A DNA stretch of 64,000 nt from Bacillus sp. HMF5848 (GTDB taxonomy: Bacteria > Bacillota > Bacilli > Bacillales > HMF5848), in assembly GCF_003944835.1 (NCBI RefSeq), contig NZ_RWIV01000001.1:2824530-2888529 (forward strand), read 5' to 3'. The notes beneath the pieces were generated by a model. That model made no database searches, had not been told where the DNA came from, and worked only from the letters and a program-made list of their open reading frames with translations. The stretch's first letter is position 1, and each line of letters opens with the position of its first letter. Below, piece after piece: positions 1 to 9,322 of this stretch. A program made the position numbers and the translations under genes.

Positions 1-113
1 ACAGGTGGAATATCACCATTACTATGCCATTCTAAAAGAGCTTCGTCTAAAGCCATATTATAATATGGATCACGATTTCCAGAATCTATAAAATACCATG
101 TTTCTCTATTCAC
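1..113 (-). CDS. lipM: Octanoyltransferase LipM, 5' part only
   Basis: The first 37 codons of a minus-strand gene that runs off the left edge. The frame opens with GTG at 113, preceded on the minus strand by AAAGGAAG eight bases upstream. The visible residues include WYFIDSG and [12 protein letters not shown], the N terminus of the LipM/LplA-like octanoyltransferase family. Family members transfer octanoyl groups from acyl carrier protein to GcvH in lipoate synthesis. The neighbouring yqhL and glycine cleavage genes match the B. subtilis yqhM locus, and the glycine cleavage system itself needs lipoylated GcvH. The catalytic Cys lies outside the window, so the assignment rests on the N terminus and synteny. 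Confidence 0.85.
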   Translation of the reverse strand, partial: MNRETWYFIDSGNRDPYYNMALDEALLEWHSNGDIPP

Positions 114-263
114 ATAACACACTTCCTTTCATACGCTTTATAAGTCTATCAAACAAAATAACATTTTTAAAATATAGTGACCTAAATTTTCTTTGCGATT
201 TTTCTCATAGACATCTATAATATTATTGTAACTGCTTATTTTTTGAGGAAGGTTGATACTAAA

Positions 264-638
264 ATGGAATTACTCATTATAACCATCGCAGCAATTGCAA
301 CATATTTCTTAGTAACATGGTTCTACCAAAAGCGCATTCTTAAAACTTTAACAGAAGAACAGTTTCGCGAAGGTTACCGTAAAGCTCAATTAATTGATGT
401 CCGCGAACCAAACGAATTCGATAATGGGCATATTCTAGGCGCTAGAAATATTCCTTTAACTCAATTAAAAATGCGAATGAAAGAAATTAGAGCTGACAAA
501 CCTGTTTACTTATATTGTGAAAGTGGTCTTCGTAGTGGTCGTGCTGCAAGAGCGCTTCACAGAAAAGGATACAAAGACCTTAGTCACTTAAAAGGTGGCT
601 TTCGTAAATGGGAAGGTAAAGTGAAGGCTAAAAAATAA
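264..638 (+). CDS. yqhL: Membrane-anchored rhodanese-like protein YqhL
   Basis: A 124-residue protein with one N-terminal hydrophobic segment (about residues 2-20) followed by a single rhodanese domain. The active-site loop CESGLR places the catalytic Cys at residue 85, with the usual Arg six positions later, and LIDVREPNEF is the typical CH2A-like motif. The family transfers sulfane sulfur through a cysteine persulfide; the physiological acceptor is unknown. I chose ATG 264 because GAGGAAGG lies 11 bases upstream; an in-frame TTG at 243 precedes that ribosome binding site. The gene is transcribed divergently from lipM and ends at its own terminator. Confidence 0.9.
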   Translation: MELLIITIAAIATYFLVTWFYQKRILKTLTEEQFREGYRKAQLIDVREPNEFDNGHILGARNIPLTQLKMRMKEIRADKPVYLYCESGLRSGRAARALHRKGYKDLSHLKGGFRKWEGKVKAKK

Positions 639-651
639 ATACATCTAAATT

Positions 652-707
652 AAGGTAGTGACTGATCTGAAGGAGCTTCTCCTACAGATTGTGCTACCTT
701 TTTATTC
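652..707 (+). terminator. Terminator after yqhL
   Basis: AAGGTAG pairs with CTACCTT across an inner partly paired hairpin, followed by a T-rich run. It ends plus-strand transcription of yqhL. Confidence 0.7.
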
Positions 708-726
708 TTGTAAAGCATAGGACTAT

Positions 727-761
727 AAAAACAGGTATTCATCAAGATGAATACCTGTTTT
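727..761 (-). terminator. Terminator of the gcv operon
   Basis: A 13-bp perfect stem (ACAGGTATTCATC with its complement) at 731-757 has T runs on both sides, so it can also act on the plus strand. On the minus strand it lies just past gcvPB. Confidence 0.85.
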
Positions 762-768
762 TCTGTGT

Positions 769-2229
769 TTATTGCTTTTGATATCGTAATATTGGCTTAC
801 GTGCTGCTGTTGTTTCATCTAATCTACGCACAACAGTTGTATGTGGTGCTTCCTGAACAACTTCAGGATTCTCTTCTACTTCCTTTGCTATTTGAATCAT
901 AACTTCGATGAAGCCATCGAGTGTTTCTTTTGACTCTGTTTCGGTAGGCTCAAACATCATACACTCTTCAACATTTATTGGAAAATAAATAGTAGGTGGA
1001 TGGTAGCCAAAATCAAGTAAACGCTTAGCAATATCCAATGTCCGAACACCTAGCTTCTTCTGGCGTTTTCCTGATAATACAAATTCATGCTTACAATGAC
1101 GATTATATGGTAGGTCAAAGTATGGTTCTAGTCGACGCATCATATAATTTGCATTCAACACGGCATGCTCTGTTACTTGACGTAACCCATCTGGTCCCAT
1201 TGATAAGATGTACGTGTAAGCACGAACATTGATACCAAAGTTACCGTAATACGGCTTAACTCGACCAATTGCTAATGGACGGTCGTAGTCTAAATGATAA
1301 AAATCATTTGTTTTTGTCAAGATAGGCTTTGGTAAAAACGGCACTAAATCGTCTTTGACACCAACGGGGCCACTACCTGGACCTCCCCCACCATGTGGTC
1401 CGGTAAATGTTTTGTGTAAATTTAAATGCACTACATCAAAGCCCATATCACCTGGACGTGCTTTACTTAAAACTGCGTTTAAATTTGCACCATCATAATA
1501 TAACTTACCGCCCGCCCCATGCACAATGTCAGCCATCTCAAGAATATTCTCTTCAAACAATCCTAACGTATTAGGGTTTGTCAGCATAAGCGCAGCTGTG
1601 TCTTCTCCCACTACTCTGCGTAGGTCATCAAGACAAACAAGCCCATGTTCGTCAGATTTAACTGTCACTGTTTCAAATCCTGCAACTGTCGCAGATGCTG
1701 GATTAGTTCCGTGAGCTGAATCAGGAACAATAACTTTCGTACGATTAAAGTCACCTCTTTGTTCATGATAAGCACGAATGAGCATTAATCCTGTCCACTC
1801 ACCATGTGCACCTGCAGCTGGCTGTAATGTCACGGAGTCCATGCCTGTAATTTCAACAAGTGATTGTTGGAGATTATACATGAGCTCTAACGCTCCTTGT
1901 ACGGTCTTTTCATCTTGTAATGGGTGAATATGAGCACATCCTGGTATACGTGCAGTAAACTCGTTAATTTTCGGATTGTACTTCATTGTACAAGACCCAA
2001 GTGGGTAAAACCCTGAGTCGACTCCATGGTTTCTGCGTGATAGCGCTGTGTAGTGGCGCATAATATCGAGTTCAGACACCTCTGGTAAATCAGGACTTTC
2101 TTCTCGAATATAAGATGTAGGGAGTAAATCTGCTAAGTCAACCTCTGGCACATCTAGTTCTGGTAAGCTATACCCTACACGACCTGGTTTTGATAATTCA
2201 AAAATGAGTGCTTGATCTTCCTTATGCAT
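769..2229 (-). CDS. gcvPB: Glycine dehydrogenase (decarboxylating) subunit 2, GcvPB
   Basis: A 486-residue C-terminal half of the split P-protein. It is a pyridoxal phosphate enzyme that decarboxylates glycine and passes the aminomethyl group to lipoyl-GcvH. The PLP lysine is in the motif NLHKTF near residue 270, followed by a glycine-rich stretch, and SAHGTNP is also typical. ATG 2229 is chosen because GGGGGATG lies just upstream and the protein then starts like its relatives ([11 protein letters not shown]); a longer frame up to 2253 lacks such support. It overlaps the end of gcvPA by 8 bases, which suggests translational coupling. It is the last gene of the riboswitch-controlled gcvT-gcvPA-gcvPB operon. 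Confidence 0.96.
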   Translation of the reverse strand: MHKEDQALIFELSKPGRVGYSLPELDVPEVDLADLLPTSYIREESPDLPEVSELDIMRHYTALSRRNHGVDSGFYPLGSCTMKYNPKINEFTARIPGCAHIHPLQDEKTVQGALELMYNLQQSLVEITGMDSVTLQPAAGAHGEWTGLMLIRAYHEQRGDFNRTKVIVPDSAHGTNPASATVAGFETVTVKSDEHGLVCLDDLRRVVGEDTAALMLTNPNTLGLFEENILEMADIVHGAGGKLYYDGANLNAVLSKARPGDMGFDVVHLNLHKTFTGPHGGGGPGSGPVGVKDDLVPFLPKPILTKTNDFYHLDYDRPLAIGRVKPYYGNFGINVRAYTYILSMGPDGLRQVTEHAVLNANYMMRRLEPYFDLPYNRHCKHEFVLSGKRQKKLGVRTLDIAKRLLDFGYHPPTIYFPINVEECMMFEPTETESKETLDGFIEVMIQIAKEVEENPEVVQEAPHTTVVRRLDETTAARKPILRYQKQ

Positions 2230-3568
2230 GCCCATCCCCCAATTCTTTAGCAAAAGTCTCTATTTCTTCTTTTGTACGTAACTCTGTCACAGCCAAAAGC
2301 ATATGATTATTTAGAGTCACATAATCCCGACCTAAGTCATAACCACCAATTATGCCCTTGGCGAAAAGCTTATCATTTACATCTTGAATATTTGCGTTTA
2401 ATCGAATTACAAGTTCATTGAAAAATGGTCCCGTAAAGGCGACTTCAATACCAGCTTCCGCAAGCTTATCTTTCATAAATTTAGTTTTAGTAATGTTTTG
2501 TAGAGCCATATGTCGCACACCATGCTTTCCTAGTGCTGTCATGGCAACTGATGCAGCTAAAGCATTTAATGCTTGATTAGAACAAATATTAGATGTGGCT
2601 TTGTCACGACGAATATGTTGCTCCCGCGCTTGTAACGTCAAAACAAAACCGCGTTTGCCATCCTCATCTACTGTTTGCCCCACAAGACGCCCCGGTACTT
2701 TTCTCATCAAGTTACTTTTTACAGCAAAATACCCACAGTGTGGTCCTCCAAATTGCGCTGGGATACCAAGTGGTTGTGCATCACCAATAACAATATCAGC
2801 ACCAAATTTTCCTGGAGGCGTTAACACGCCTAAAGAAAGCGGATTGCTCGATACTACAAACAAGCCCTTGTGTTGATGTGCTATCTTTTCAATCTGATCA
2901 AGTGGTTCAATTTGGCCAAAAAAGTTAGGATATTGTACAATAACAGCTGCTACATCTTCATCCATCGCCTGTTGCAACGCGTCTAAATCAGTCATACCCT
3001 TTACTGATTGTACTTCAACAACCTCAATGTGTTGCCCCTTTGCATAAGTTTTAAGTACAGCACGAGATTCAGGATGAACCGTTTCTGAAACTAGCACTTT
3101 CGTCTTTTTTGTATGCCCTGCACTTAGCATTGCTGCCTCAGCAAGCGCCGTTCCTCCATCGTACATTGATGAGTTAGCAACATCCATTCCTGTTAATTCA
3201 CAAATCATCGTTTGAAATTCAAATATTGCTTGTAGTTCACCTTGTGAAATCTCAGGTTGATATGGAGTATAAGCTGTATAAAACTCAGACCTAGAAATAA
3301 CATGATCTACAATAATGGGCGTGTAATGGTCATACACTCCCGCACCTAGAAAGGAAGTATACTCTTTACTATTTGCGTTTTTTTGCGCTAAAGCGGTTAA
3401 ATATTTTATTATATCTGTTTCTGATTTTGCTTCTGCTATATTGTACGGACCATTAAATCTCACCGACTTAGGTATATCCTCAAAAAGCTCTTCTATAGAA
3501 GAAACACCAATAGTCTCTAACATTTCTTTCTGATCTTGCTCCGTTAAAGGTAAATAGCGATGCTGCAT
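2222..3568 (-). CDS. gcvPA: Glycine dehydrogenase (decarboxylating) subunit 1, GcvPA
   Basis: A 448-residue N-terminal half of the split P-protein, the same length as the B. subtilis subunit. It has the PLP-transferase type I fold but lacks the PLP lysine, which is supplied by GcvPB. Recognisable segments are [10 protein letters not shown] and [17 protein letters not shown] 3568 follows AGAGGGGGAATTAAA on the minus strand; the in-frame extension to 3619 overlaps the end of gcvT and has no better start. It is the middle gene of the glycine cleavage operon and functions only together with gcvPB. Confidence 0.96.
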   Translation of the reverse strand: MQHRYLPLTEQDQKEMLETIGVSSIEELFEDIPKSVRFNGPYNIAEAKSETDIIKYLTALAQKNANSKEYTSFLGAGVYDHYTPIIVDHVISRSEFYTAYTPYQPEISQGELQAIFEFQTMICELTGMDVANSSMYDGGTALAEAAMLSAGHTKKTKVLVSETVHPESRAVLKTYAKGQHIEVVEVQSVKGMTDLDALQQAMDEDVAAVIVQYPNFFGQIEPLDQIEKIAHQHKGLFVVSSNPLSLGVLTPPGKFGADIVIGDAQPLGIPAQFGGPHCGYFAVKSNLMRKVPGRLVGQTVDEDGKRGFVLTLQAREQHIRRDKATSNICSNQALNALAASVAMTALGKHGVRHMALQNITKTKFMKDKLAEAGIEVAFTGPFFNELVIRLNANIQDVNDKLFAKGIIGGYDLGRDYVTLNNHMLLAVTELRTKEEIETFAKELGDGHA

Positions 3569-3581
3569 TTTAATTCCCCCT

Positions 3582-4685
3582 CTACTTTTTAGCTCGTTTA
3601 TAAAAAGGTGTTGCAACAACCTTTGCTTTCAGTCGTCTACCACGTATTTCAACTTCAACCAATGTGTCAATGGCCGTGTAATCATCTGCTATCAATACTA
3701 ACCCAACATTTTTCTTTAAGGTTGGTGATTGTGTACCTGTTGTAACCACCCCAATTTGCTGATCACCAACATAAACATTGTAGCCATGACGCGGAATACC
3801 TTTATCAATCATTTCAATTCCGACGATTTTACGAGCGGTGCCTTCTTCTTTTTGCTTAGCCAGCACACCTTGCCCAATAAAAAGTACGTCCTTATTTGTT
3901 TTTACAGCAAAGCCAATCCCTGCTTCAATTGGAGTAATTTCACGGGAAAGCTCTTGCCCATATAAGGCTAAGTTTGCTTCAAATCGCAGTGTATCTCGAC
4001 ATCCCAATCCACAAGGTAACAAGCCTTTATCTTTACCAGCCTCTAAAATTCCCCACCAAAGCTCAACAGCATCATTTTTTTCGCAGTATATTTCAAATCC
4101 ATCTTCACCTGTATAACCTGTTCTGCTGACTAAAGCATTCGCTCCGCTCACATTTAAAGCGTCAACAAAAGTGAAGGGCTTCATAGTTTGTAATGGATAC
4201 GTTGTTAATTCACTTAGTATTTCTTCAGCACGAGGGCCTTGCAATGCCAACTGACAAATATCATCTGATATATTTTCTACATGAACATCACCTATCACAT
4301 GCTGTTGAATCCAAGAAAAATCCTTGTCAATATTTGATGCATTAACAACTAATAAATAATGGTTATCCGCTTTTTTATACACTAGTAAATCATCGACAGT
4401 GCCACCATCTTCGTAGCACATTGCTGTGTATTGCGCTTTATTTACTACTAGCTTTGAAATATCATTTGTCATTATTTTTTGTAAAAATAACAAGCTATCT
4501 TGACCTTTTACTTCTATTTCCCCCATATGAGATACATCAAATAAACCAGCGTTGTTTCTTACAGCATGATGTTCTTCTAGAATGCTTGAGAATTGAACCG
4601 GAAGTTCCCAACCCCCGAAATCAATTGTTTTAGCACCTAGTTTTTTATACACGTCGAATAGAGGTGTACGCCTTAAATTTGTCAA
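3582..4685 (-). CDS. gcvT: Aminomethyltransferase GcvT (T-protein)
   Basis: A 367-residue tetrahydrofolate-dependent aminomethyltransferase. It releases ammonia from the aminomethyl-lipoyl arm of GcvH and forms 5,10-methylene-THF. Typical segments are [11 protein letters not shown] near the N terminus, [11 protein letters not shown] around residue 50 and [14 protein letters not shown] in the folate-binding region. The start appears to be TTG at 4685, preceded by GGGGGAAG at a normal distance, with no ATG nearby. It is the first gene of the operon and lies directly downstream of the tandem glycine riboswitch and its terminator, so expression should rise with glycine. Confidence 0.96.
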   Translation of the reverse strand: MTNLRRTPLFDVYKKLGAKTIDFGGWELPVQFSSILEEHHAVRNNAGLFDVSHMGEIEVKGQDSLLFLQKIMTNDISKLVVNKAQYTAMCYEDGGTVDDLLVYKKADNHYLLVVNASNIDKDFSWIQQHVIGDVHVENISDDICQLALQGPRAEEILSELTTYPLQTMKPFTFVDALNVSGANALVSRTGYTGEDGFEIYCEKNDAVELWWGILEAGKDKGLLPCGLGCRDTLRFEANLALYGQELSREITPIEAGIGFAVKTNKDVLFIGQGVLAKQKEEGTARKIVGIEMIDKGIPRHGYNVYVGDQQIGVVTTGTQSPTLKKNVGLVLIADDYTAIDTLVEVEIRGRRLKAKVVATPFYKRAKK

Positions 4686-4720
4686 TGTTCTTCCCCCTTC
4701 ACCGAATTCTTTACAAAACT

Positions 4721-4769
4721 AAAAAAGGACAGAGTAACCCTACTGTTATTCGTAAGGTCCCTGTCCTTT
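4721..4769 (-). terminator. Riboswitch-controlled terminator before gcvT
   Basis: On the minus strand AAAGGAC pairs with GTCCTTT across an inner region that is also partly paired, followed by T6. It lies between the second glycine aptamer and gcvT. It is presumably the expression platform that is disrupted when glycine binds. Confidence 0.75.
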
Positions 4770-4935
4770 AACCTGAGAGTTTACCATAGCTGGTTTTCCC
4801 CGTTGGTGGAGGCAAAATATTGCATTTGCCTCGCTCTCCAGAGCTGCGTCCTACAAGAGTCTTTTTGCCTGAGAGATTCGTTTTCACTTGCTCCTTCGGC
4901 GCCACATGTACTGTAGTCTCTCCTCTTGTCCTCAT
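4768..4935 (-). promoter_or_regulatory. Tandem glycine riboswitch (two aptamers)
   Basis: Two consecutive glycine aptamers are visible on the minus strand. Aptamer I spans about 4861-4930 (GAGGAGAGAC at its 5' end, CTCTCAGGCAAAAAG at its 3' end). Aptamer II spans about 4768-4855 (CTCTGGAGAG at its 5' end, CTCTCAGGTTAAAGGAC at its 3' end). The spacing, the CTCTCAGG signatures and the downstream glycine cleavage operon all match the gcvT-type riboswitch known from B. subtilis, an ON switch that lets cells degrade excess glycine. Confidence 0.95.
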
Positions 4936-5145
4936 CCGCTATTTATAATTATTGTATTACTCGGTGATACTACAAATATGTCTGTTACAAAAATGTAAAT
5001 TTGACAATTTTTCTAACTTTTTAAATTACATTATCATCCTATCACTAAATGATAAAAATCAGCAATAAAAATCTACATACTTTTTCACACACCATTCACA
5101 CAGGTTTGCGTGTCTACAATATATAAAGGAAAGGACTGCTTCATT

Positions 5146-6819
5146 GTGAATGTCAACATACAGTATGATACAAATTTCCAAGAAGAATTTATGAAAAGAT
5201 TTACTGAAGATGGCCCTTGGGCAAATTGGGAGCTTTACAAATTAGCCATTACAGCAGAGAAAAGTCGAGCTGTAATGACATTTGATGAGCTACAAGCTCC
5301 AAAGCATCTTCCAAATTTAACACCGCTTCCTCATCAGTTGGAAGCTGCTAAACAAGTAGTCGAAGAAATGAACGGGAAAGCAATTTTAGCTGACGAGGTG
5401 GGCCTAGGAAAAACAATTGAAGCAGGCCTTATTTTAAAAGAATATATGATTCGTGGTTTGGCAAAAAAAATCTTAATACTTGTTCCTGCTTCTTTAGTGT
5501 CTCAGTGGGTCATTGAATTAAATAGTAAGTTTCACATACCTGCTGTCGAGCAAAAAAAGAGCTATGTATGGGAACAATGTGACGTTGTTGTTTCTAGTAT
5601 CGACACCGCGAAAAGAAGCCCTCATAAAGATATTATTTACGAACAAAATTATGACATGGTAATTATCGATGAGGCACATAAGTTAAAAAATAATAAAACA
5701 AAAAACTACGAATTTGCTCAAAATCTAAAGAAGAAATTTTGCTTATTATTAACAGCCACACCTATACAAAATAGAGTTGAAGAAATCTTCAACCTTGTAT
5801 CCTTATTGAAACCTGGACATCTAGGCAACGAAACTTATTTTAGTGAAGCGTTTAACGCTAAAGAAAGAAACCTTGATAATGATGAACACTTAAAGCAACT
5901 CGTCAATAAAGTTATGATACGAAATCGTCGAGGAGAAACGGGAATAGAATGGCCGAAAAGACATGTTCATACCGTTAACATTGAATTGTCCAAAGAGGAA
6001 CGAGGTTTGTATGAAGCTGTTAGCAAATTTCGCGCTTCACAAAGTAGCGCTTTTTCTGTATTAACCTTACAGCGTGAAGCTTGTAGTAGTAAAGAAGCTG
6101 TTTATTTTACTATAAAAAATATGATAGAAAAAAAGGATGGCCCTGTTGTAAGTGATGATGCATTAACACCAGTCATTGAGGCTATAAATCAAGTGACTGT
6201 AAACTCTAAAGCACATAAAGTACTAGAGCTTATTAAAAAAATTGACAGTAAAGTTATTGTGTTTACTGAATATAGAGCAACTCAAATGTACTTACAATGG
6301 TTTTTACAACAGCACGGTATTAAATCCGTCCCATTTCGCGGAGGGTTTAAGCGGAGCAAAAAAGACTGGATGCAGCAGCTATTCCGTAATAACGTTCAAG
6401 TACTTATTGCTACAGAAGCTGGCGGTGAAGGTATCAACCTTCAGTTTTGTAACCATATTATTAATTATGATTTACCTTGGAATCCAATGCGTGTTGAACA
6501 ACGCATTGGTCGTATACATCGGCTTGGCCAACAAAATGATGTTCATATATATAACTTTTCAACTAAAGGAACAATAGAAGAGCATATTTTGACGCTGTTA
6601 TATGAAAAAATTCATCTCTTTGAGCGCGTTATTGGTCAGCTGGATGACATATTGACAAAACTGGAAATTGAAAATTTTGAAGAGCACCTTCAAGATATTG
6701 CAAATTCCCGCTCTGAGGGAGAAATGAAAATAAAGATGGCTAACTTAACTTCTATTCTACAATATTCTAGTTCAAACAACGAAGGGGAGATGAAACGTGC
6801 AGCAACAGGAAATTCATAA
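5146..6819 (+). CDS. yqhH: SNF2-family DNA-dependent ATPase YqhH
   Basis: A 557-residue SWI2/SNF2-type helicase-like ATPase. Motif I (DEVGLGKT) is near residues 83-90, motif II is IIDEAHKL, motif III LLTATPIQN, and motif VI is QRIGRIHRLGQ near the C terminus. Such enzymes move on DNA or remodel protein-DNA complexes; some are related to RapA, but this one lacks the extra RapA domains. GTG 5146 is chosen because AAAGGAAAGG lies upstream; a GTG at 5110 in the same frame has no ribosome binding site. yqhG overlaps its 3' end, so the two are probably coupled. The biological role of the pair is not known to me. Confidence 0.88.
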   Translation: MNVNIQYDTNFQEEFMKRFTEDGPWANWELYKLAITAEKSRAVMTFDELQAPKHLPNLTPLPHQLEAAKQVVEEMNGKAILADEVGLGKTIEAGLILKEYMIRGLAKKILILVPASLVSQWVIELNSKFHIPAVEQKKSYVWEQCDVVVSSIDTAKRSPHKDIIYEQNYDMVIIDEAHKLKNNKTKNYEFAQNLKKKFCLLLTATPIQNRVEEIFNLVSLLKPGHLGNETYFSEAFNAKERNLDNDEHLKQLVNKVMIRNRRGETGIEWPKRHVHTVNIELSKEERGLYEAVSKFRASQSSAFSVLTLQREACSSKEAVYFTIKNMIEKKDGPVVSDDALTPVIEAINQVTVNSKAHKVLELIKKIDSKVIVFTEYRATQMYLQWFLQQHGIKSVPFRGGFKRSKKDWMQQLFRNNVQVLIATEAGGEGINLQFCNHIINYDLPWNPMRVEQRIGRIHRLGQQNDVHIYNFSTKGTIEEHILTLLYEKIHLFERVIGQLDDILTKLEIENFEEHLQDIANSRSEGEMKIKMANLTSILQYSSSNNEGEMKRAATGNS

Positions 6820-7609
6820 TTTTTTAGAACGTTACTTCGCCGCTAATGAATGTGACATTGTCGAAAATGCACCAGGTATACTTACAGTTCAATTAACAGT
6901 TGCTATGGATAAAGAGCTTATGAATCGCCCGTTCTATTGGCATTACCTTGAAAAGACCGGTGGTACCGCTAACCCTATGAAGGTTACTTTTATTACGAAC
7001 CATGAAAGTATTGATGAAAATGTTTCGGGTGAGAGAATTCACTTTGGCTCACCAAGACTACATCAAATTTTCACATCAGCGAGTAATATTGGAAAGACTA
7101 TCCGTTTATACGAAGAGCCACCTAGTCTATTAGGCGAGAAAAATAACACAGCACTTCAACCATGGTTAGTTATCAATGTAAAGGTATCTTATATATGTGA
7201 TCGAAAAAAAGATTATATATGGTCGCTAGGACTACATCTTATATCGGGTAACATAATTGAAAATTTTCATGACAAGCTTGAAAAGATATCACTCACACCA
7301 AAAATTCCAGATTTTTGTTTTACGATAACGCCCATTATTCGTCCACAAAGTGGGCTTACTCGACTAGAACATTATATTAATGGGAAAATTCAAGCAGATG
7401 ATCACTCCTGGGCTGATGAAGCTCGGAAGCGTTGGCAAACAGATATCGATTTATTAAATCATTTCTATGAGCATATAGAAGAAAAGCCATCAAGCTATCA
7501 AACAGAGCTTCAAGCGTTACAGGACCAATATGAACCTCATATTCGTGTAAATGTAATTAATGGTGGTATTTTTTATCTTACACCGAATACGATGAAGAAC
7601 TTAACATAG
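6797..7609 (+). CDS. yqhG: YqhG-family protein of unknown function
   Basis: A 270-residue soluble protein without signal peptide or membrane segment. It matches the Bacillus YqhG family by length and by its position after yqhH. Translation starts at GTG 6797, preceded by GAAGGGGAGA, and overlaps the last 23 bases of yqhH. This is a common sign of stoichiometric production and of a physical or functional partnership. I recognise no catalytic motif. The C-terminal part is rich in charged and aromatic residues (SWADEARKRWQTDID) and may be helical. Function unknown; involvement in DNA transactions with the SNF2 ATPase is inference from coupling alone. Confidence 0.8.
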   Translation: MQQQEIHNFLERYFAANECDIVENAPGILTVQLTVAMDKELMNRPFYWHYLEKTGGTANPMKVTFITNHESIDENVSGERIHFGSPRLHQIFTSASNIGKTIRLYEEPPSLLGEKNNTALQPWLVINVKVSYICDRKKDYIWSLGLHLISGNIIENFHDKLEKISLTPKIPDFCFTITPIIRPQSGLTRLEHYINGKIQADDHSWADEARKRWQTDIDLLNHFYEHIEEKPSSYQTELQALQDQYEPHIRVNVINGGIFYLTPNTMKNLT

Positions 7610-7680
7610 GCGGAAGGCTCATTGAGTCTATAAATAAACAGGAATTAGTGCATTACATCTTATCATATTTATTATTCACG

Positions 7681-7709
7681 AAGAATTTATCAGTAGGGAA
7701 TGTTATAAT
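7681..7709 (+). promoter_or_regulatory. Extended -10 promoter before the Dabb gene
   Basis: TATAAT at 7704-7709 is preceded by TGT, giving an extended -10 element (TGnTATAAT). No good -35 hexamer is visible at 17 bases. It lies 43 bases upstream of the start codon. Confidence 0.5.
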
Positions 7710-7751
7710 TGTTGTTACAAAACATAACCACACTGAATACGGAGGGGTAAA

Positions 7752-8051
7752 ATGAAAATAAAACATATGGCTATTTTTTCATTGAAATATGATTTAGATG
7801 CACCTGAAACTTCTAAGTTTTTAGAAGATGGGAAAGAAATTTTAAGCTCTATTCCAACGGTAGAAAATTTTGAAGTAGTATATCAAATTAGTCCGAAAAC
7901 AGATTTTAACTTTGGATTCTCAATGGAATTTACTGATAAAGCAGCATATGAGGCGTATAACAATCATCCTATGCATATTCACTTCGTTAAGGAAAGATGG
8001 GAAAAGGAAGTAGAAAGATTTCAAGAAATAGATTTTCAAGCTTATACATAA
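7752..8051 (+). CDS. Dabb-domain (stress-responsive alpha/beta barrel) protein
   Basis: A 99-residue protein with the length and pattern of the dimeric alpha-beta barrel (Dabb) family. It opens with IKHMAIFSLKYD and has FGFSMEFTDKAAYEAYNNHPMH in the C-terminal half, where an AYNxHPxH motif is characteristic. Family members are small cytosolic proteins, some stress-induced in plants and bacteria; substrates are generally unknown. ATG 7752 follows ACGGAGGGG. The gene stands alone with its own promoter-like element and terminator. It sits where B. subtilis carries sinI, sinR and the tapA-sipW-tasA operon. Confidence 0.85.
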   Translation: MKIKHMAIFSLKYDLDAPETSKFLEDGKEILSSIPTVENFEVVYQISPKTDFNFGFSMEFTDKAAYEAYNNHPMHIHFVKERWEKEVERFQEIDFQAYT

Positions 8052-8116
8052 ATAAATATGGGTAGGTTATGTCTATATTAAACAAACGGCTAACTTTCCT
8101 AATGAGGTCAACTAAT

Positions 8117-8150
8117 TTAAAACGCATGGATCTATATCCATGCGTTTTTC
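8117..8150. terminator. Bidirectional terminator between Dabb gene and yqzE
   Basis: AACGCATGGA and TCCATGCGTT form a 10-bp stem at 8121-8146, with T runs on both strands. It can serve the plus-strand Dabb gene and the minus-strand comG operon. Confidence 0.8.
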
Positions 8151-8248
8151 TGAAGAATTTTTCATTGCTTTTTAACTTGCTACTTTAGCGTTTTTTCATG
8201 CTTTTTGATATGTTAATCTGAAGCGGACCTAGTTTATTTAAAAAACAA

Positions 8249-8437
8249 TTATTTAGATTTCCTATTTCTTTTCATTATCATTTGAAATGCAAACGGCAGT
8301 ATCCCAAACCACCTAGTGACAAAAGGATCACGTTGTGCTCTTTTTGTTTGCTTTGTGTGTTTTCGCTGTGCTTTTGGTTGATCAATATACCGGACCACTT
8401 GCTGTGTCACATATTTTACATAATCATTTGTGGACAT
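8249..8437 (-). CDS. yqzE: YqzE family protein (end of comG operon)
   Basis: A 62-residue basic protein similar to B. subtilis YqzE, which follows comGG in that species. The N terminus STNDYVKYVTQQVVRYID and the segment RWFGILPFAF are the family hallmarks. ATG 8437 follows GCTGAGGT on the minus strand; an in-frame extension to 8515 starts with residues unlike the family. The last 20 residues contain a short hydrophobic stretch flanked by Arg and Lys, perhaps a membrane-associating helix. It lies about 90 bases downstream of comGG in the same orientation, so it is probably co-transcribed with the competence pilus genes. Function unknown. Confidence 0.8.
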   Translation of the reverse strand: MSTNDYVKYVTQQVVRYIDQPKAQRKHTKQTKRAQRDPFVTRWFGILPFAFQMIMKRNRKSK

Positions 8438-8528
8438 ATACCTCAGCCTTTCATATTCATACTGAAGAAAGAATTGATATTTATAGTATAGCCACCATTT
8501 GTTATTTTTAAGCATTTCGTTTATTGCT

Positions 8529-8870
8529 TTATTTATCTACATGAATATATAACTCGTTTTTTCTTTCGTACCCGTCAGATAAGCTAACAGTTACGTTCAC
8601 TTTATAAAGCTTGTCTGTCAATTGTGTGGCTTCATACGAACCACTACCATTAGGATATTGAAAGCTAGATTTTAAAATCTTTTGAGAAATGTATGTTTTT
8701 GCATCAACAGTGAGACATTGTTCAAGCTGCTCGAGAGCAAATAAATTATTAGTTTCTTGTAAAAATTTTTTCTCATTTACATACAGTGTTATATTTGTTG
8801 ATAAAGCAACAAATAGTATGAATGTAATGAATAATACCACGGGTGCTACGTATCCATTCTCATTATTCAC
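8529..8870 (-). CDS. comGG: Competence minor pseudopilin ComGG
   Basis: A 113-residue protein at the position of comGG, with one N-terminal hydrophobic helix (VAPVVLFITFILFVALS, about residues 8-24) and a polar remainder. It lacks the canonical pilin cleavage motif, as ComGG does in B. subtilis. The sequence is poorly conserved, so the name rests largely on position and topology. GTG 8870 is preceded by GAGGTGAG and overlaps the comGF stop codon by one base, indicating coupled translation. It contributes to the competence pseudopilus that brings transforming DNA to the membrane. Confidence 0.75.
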   Translation of the reverse strand: MNNENGYVAPVVLFITFILFVALSTNITLYVNEKKFLQETNNLFALEQLEQCLTVDAKTYISQKILKSSFQYPNGSGSYEATQLTDKLYKVNVTVSLSDGYERKNELYIHVDK

Positions 8871-9322
8871 TACAAACTCACCTCTTGGTTTAAAAAATTA
8901 CAGTAAGCATGATGCGCTTTTCCTTCCCTATCTATTACATGAATTGACACACCCGCTGAATGAATTTCGAACGTAACGTCAGCTATTTTTTGAAGCATAA
9001 CCGTATGCCCTAAGCCATTTACACGGCGACGTAAAATTCCCCCATATTGCTCAAAGGAGATATGGTCACTTGAATTAATTTCAACAACAAGTACACTCGA
9101 TGTTACATATGCGGTCTTGGCTAGACGGACTTCATCTTTCCACTGCTGTACAAAAACCTCCCATTCAAATATATCTATTCCTTCTTTAGACATTAGGTCT
9201 ATAGAAGAATAGTAGAAAAGAGGTACCACTAATAACATAACAATATTAAACACTAGTAAAGACAATAACATTTCGATTAGTGTAAACCCAACATCTGTTC
9301 TCAACGTTTGCTGAAACCACAT
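8870..9322 (-). CDS. comGF: Competence minor pseudopilin ComGF
   Basis: A 150-residue pilin-like protein. It has a prepilin N terminus (VGFTLIEML near residue 11) followed by a hydrophobic helix, and the segment RRRVNGLGHTVML resembles the RKRVDGKGH motif of B. subtilis ComGF. ATG 9322 follows GGGAG and lies inside the end of comGE (22-base overlap). The product is a minor component of the competence pseudopilus, exported through the membrane and probably cleaved before the Phe by the ComC peptidase. No odd features beyond the usual low conservation. Confidence 0.85.
   Translation of the reverse strand: MWFQQTLRTDVGFTLIEMLLSLLVFNIVMLLVVPLFYYSSIDLMSKEGIDIFEWEVFVQQWKDEVRLAKTAYVTSSVLVVEINSSDHISFEQYGGILRRRVNGLGHTVMLQKIADVTFEIHSAGVSIHVIDREGKAHHAYCNFLNQEVSL

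Noticed and set aside
1038-1714. Plus-strand open frames inside gcvPB
   Set aside because: They lie wholly within a conserved gene on the other strand, lack ribosome binding sites and have unnatural composition.
6242-6577. 111-codon frame inside yqhH on the same strand
   Set aside because: It overlaps the conserved SNF2 motifs in a different frame and is rich in residues typical of out-of-frame reading.
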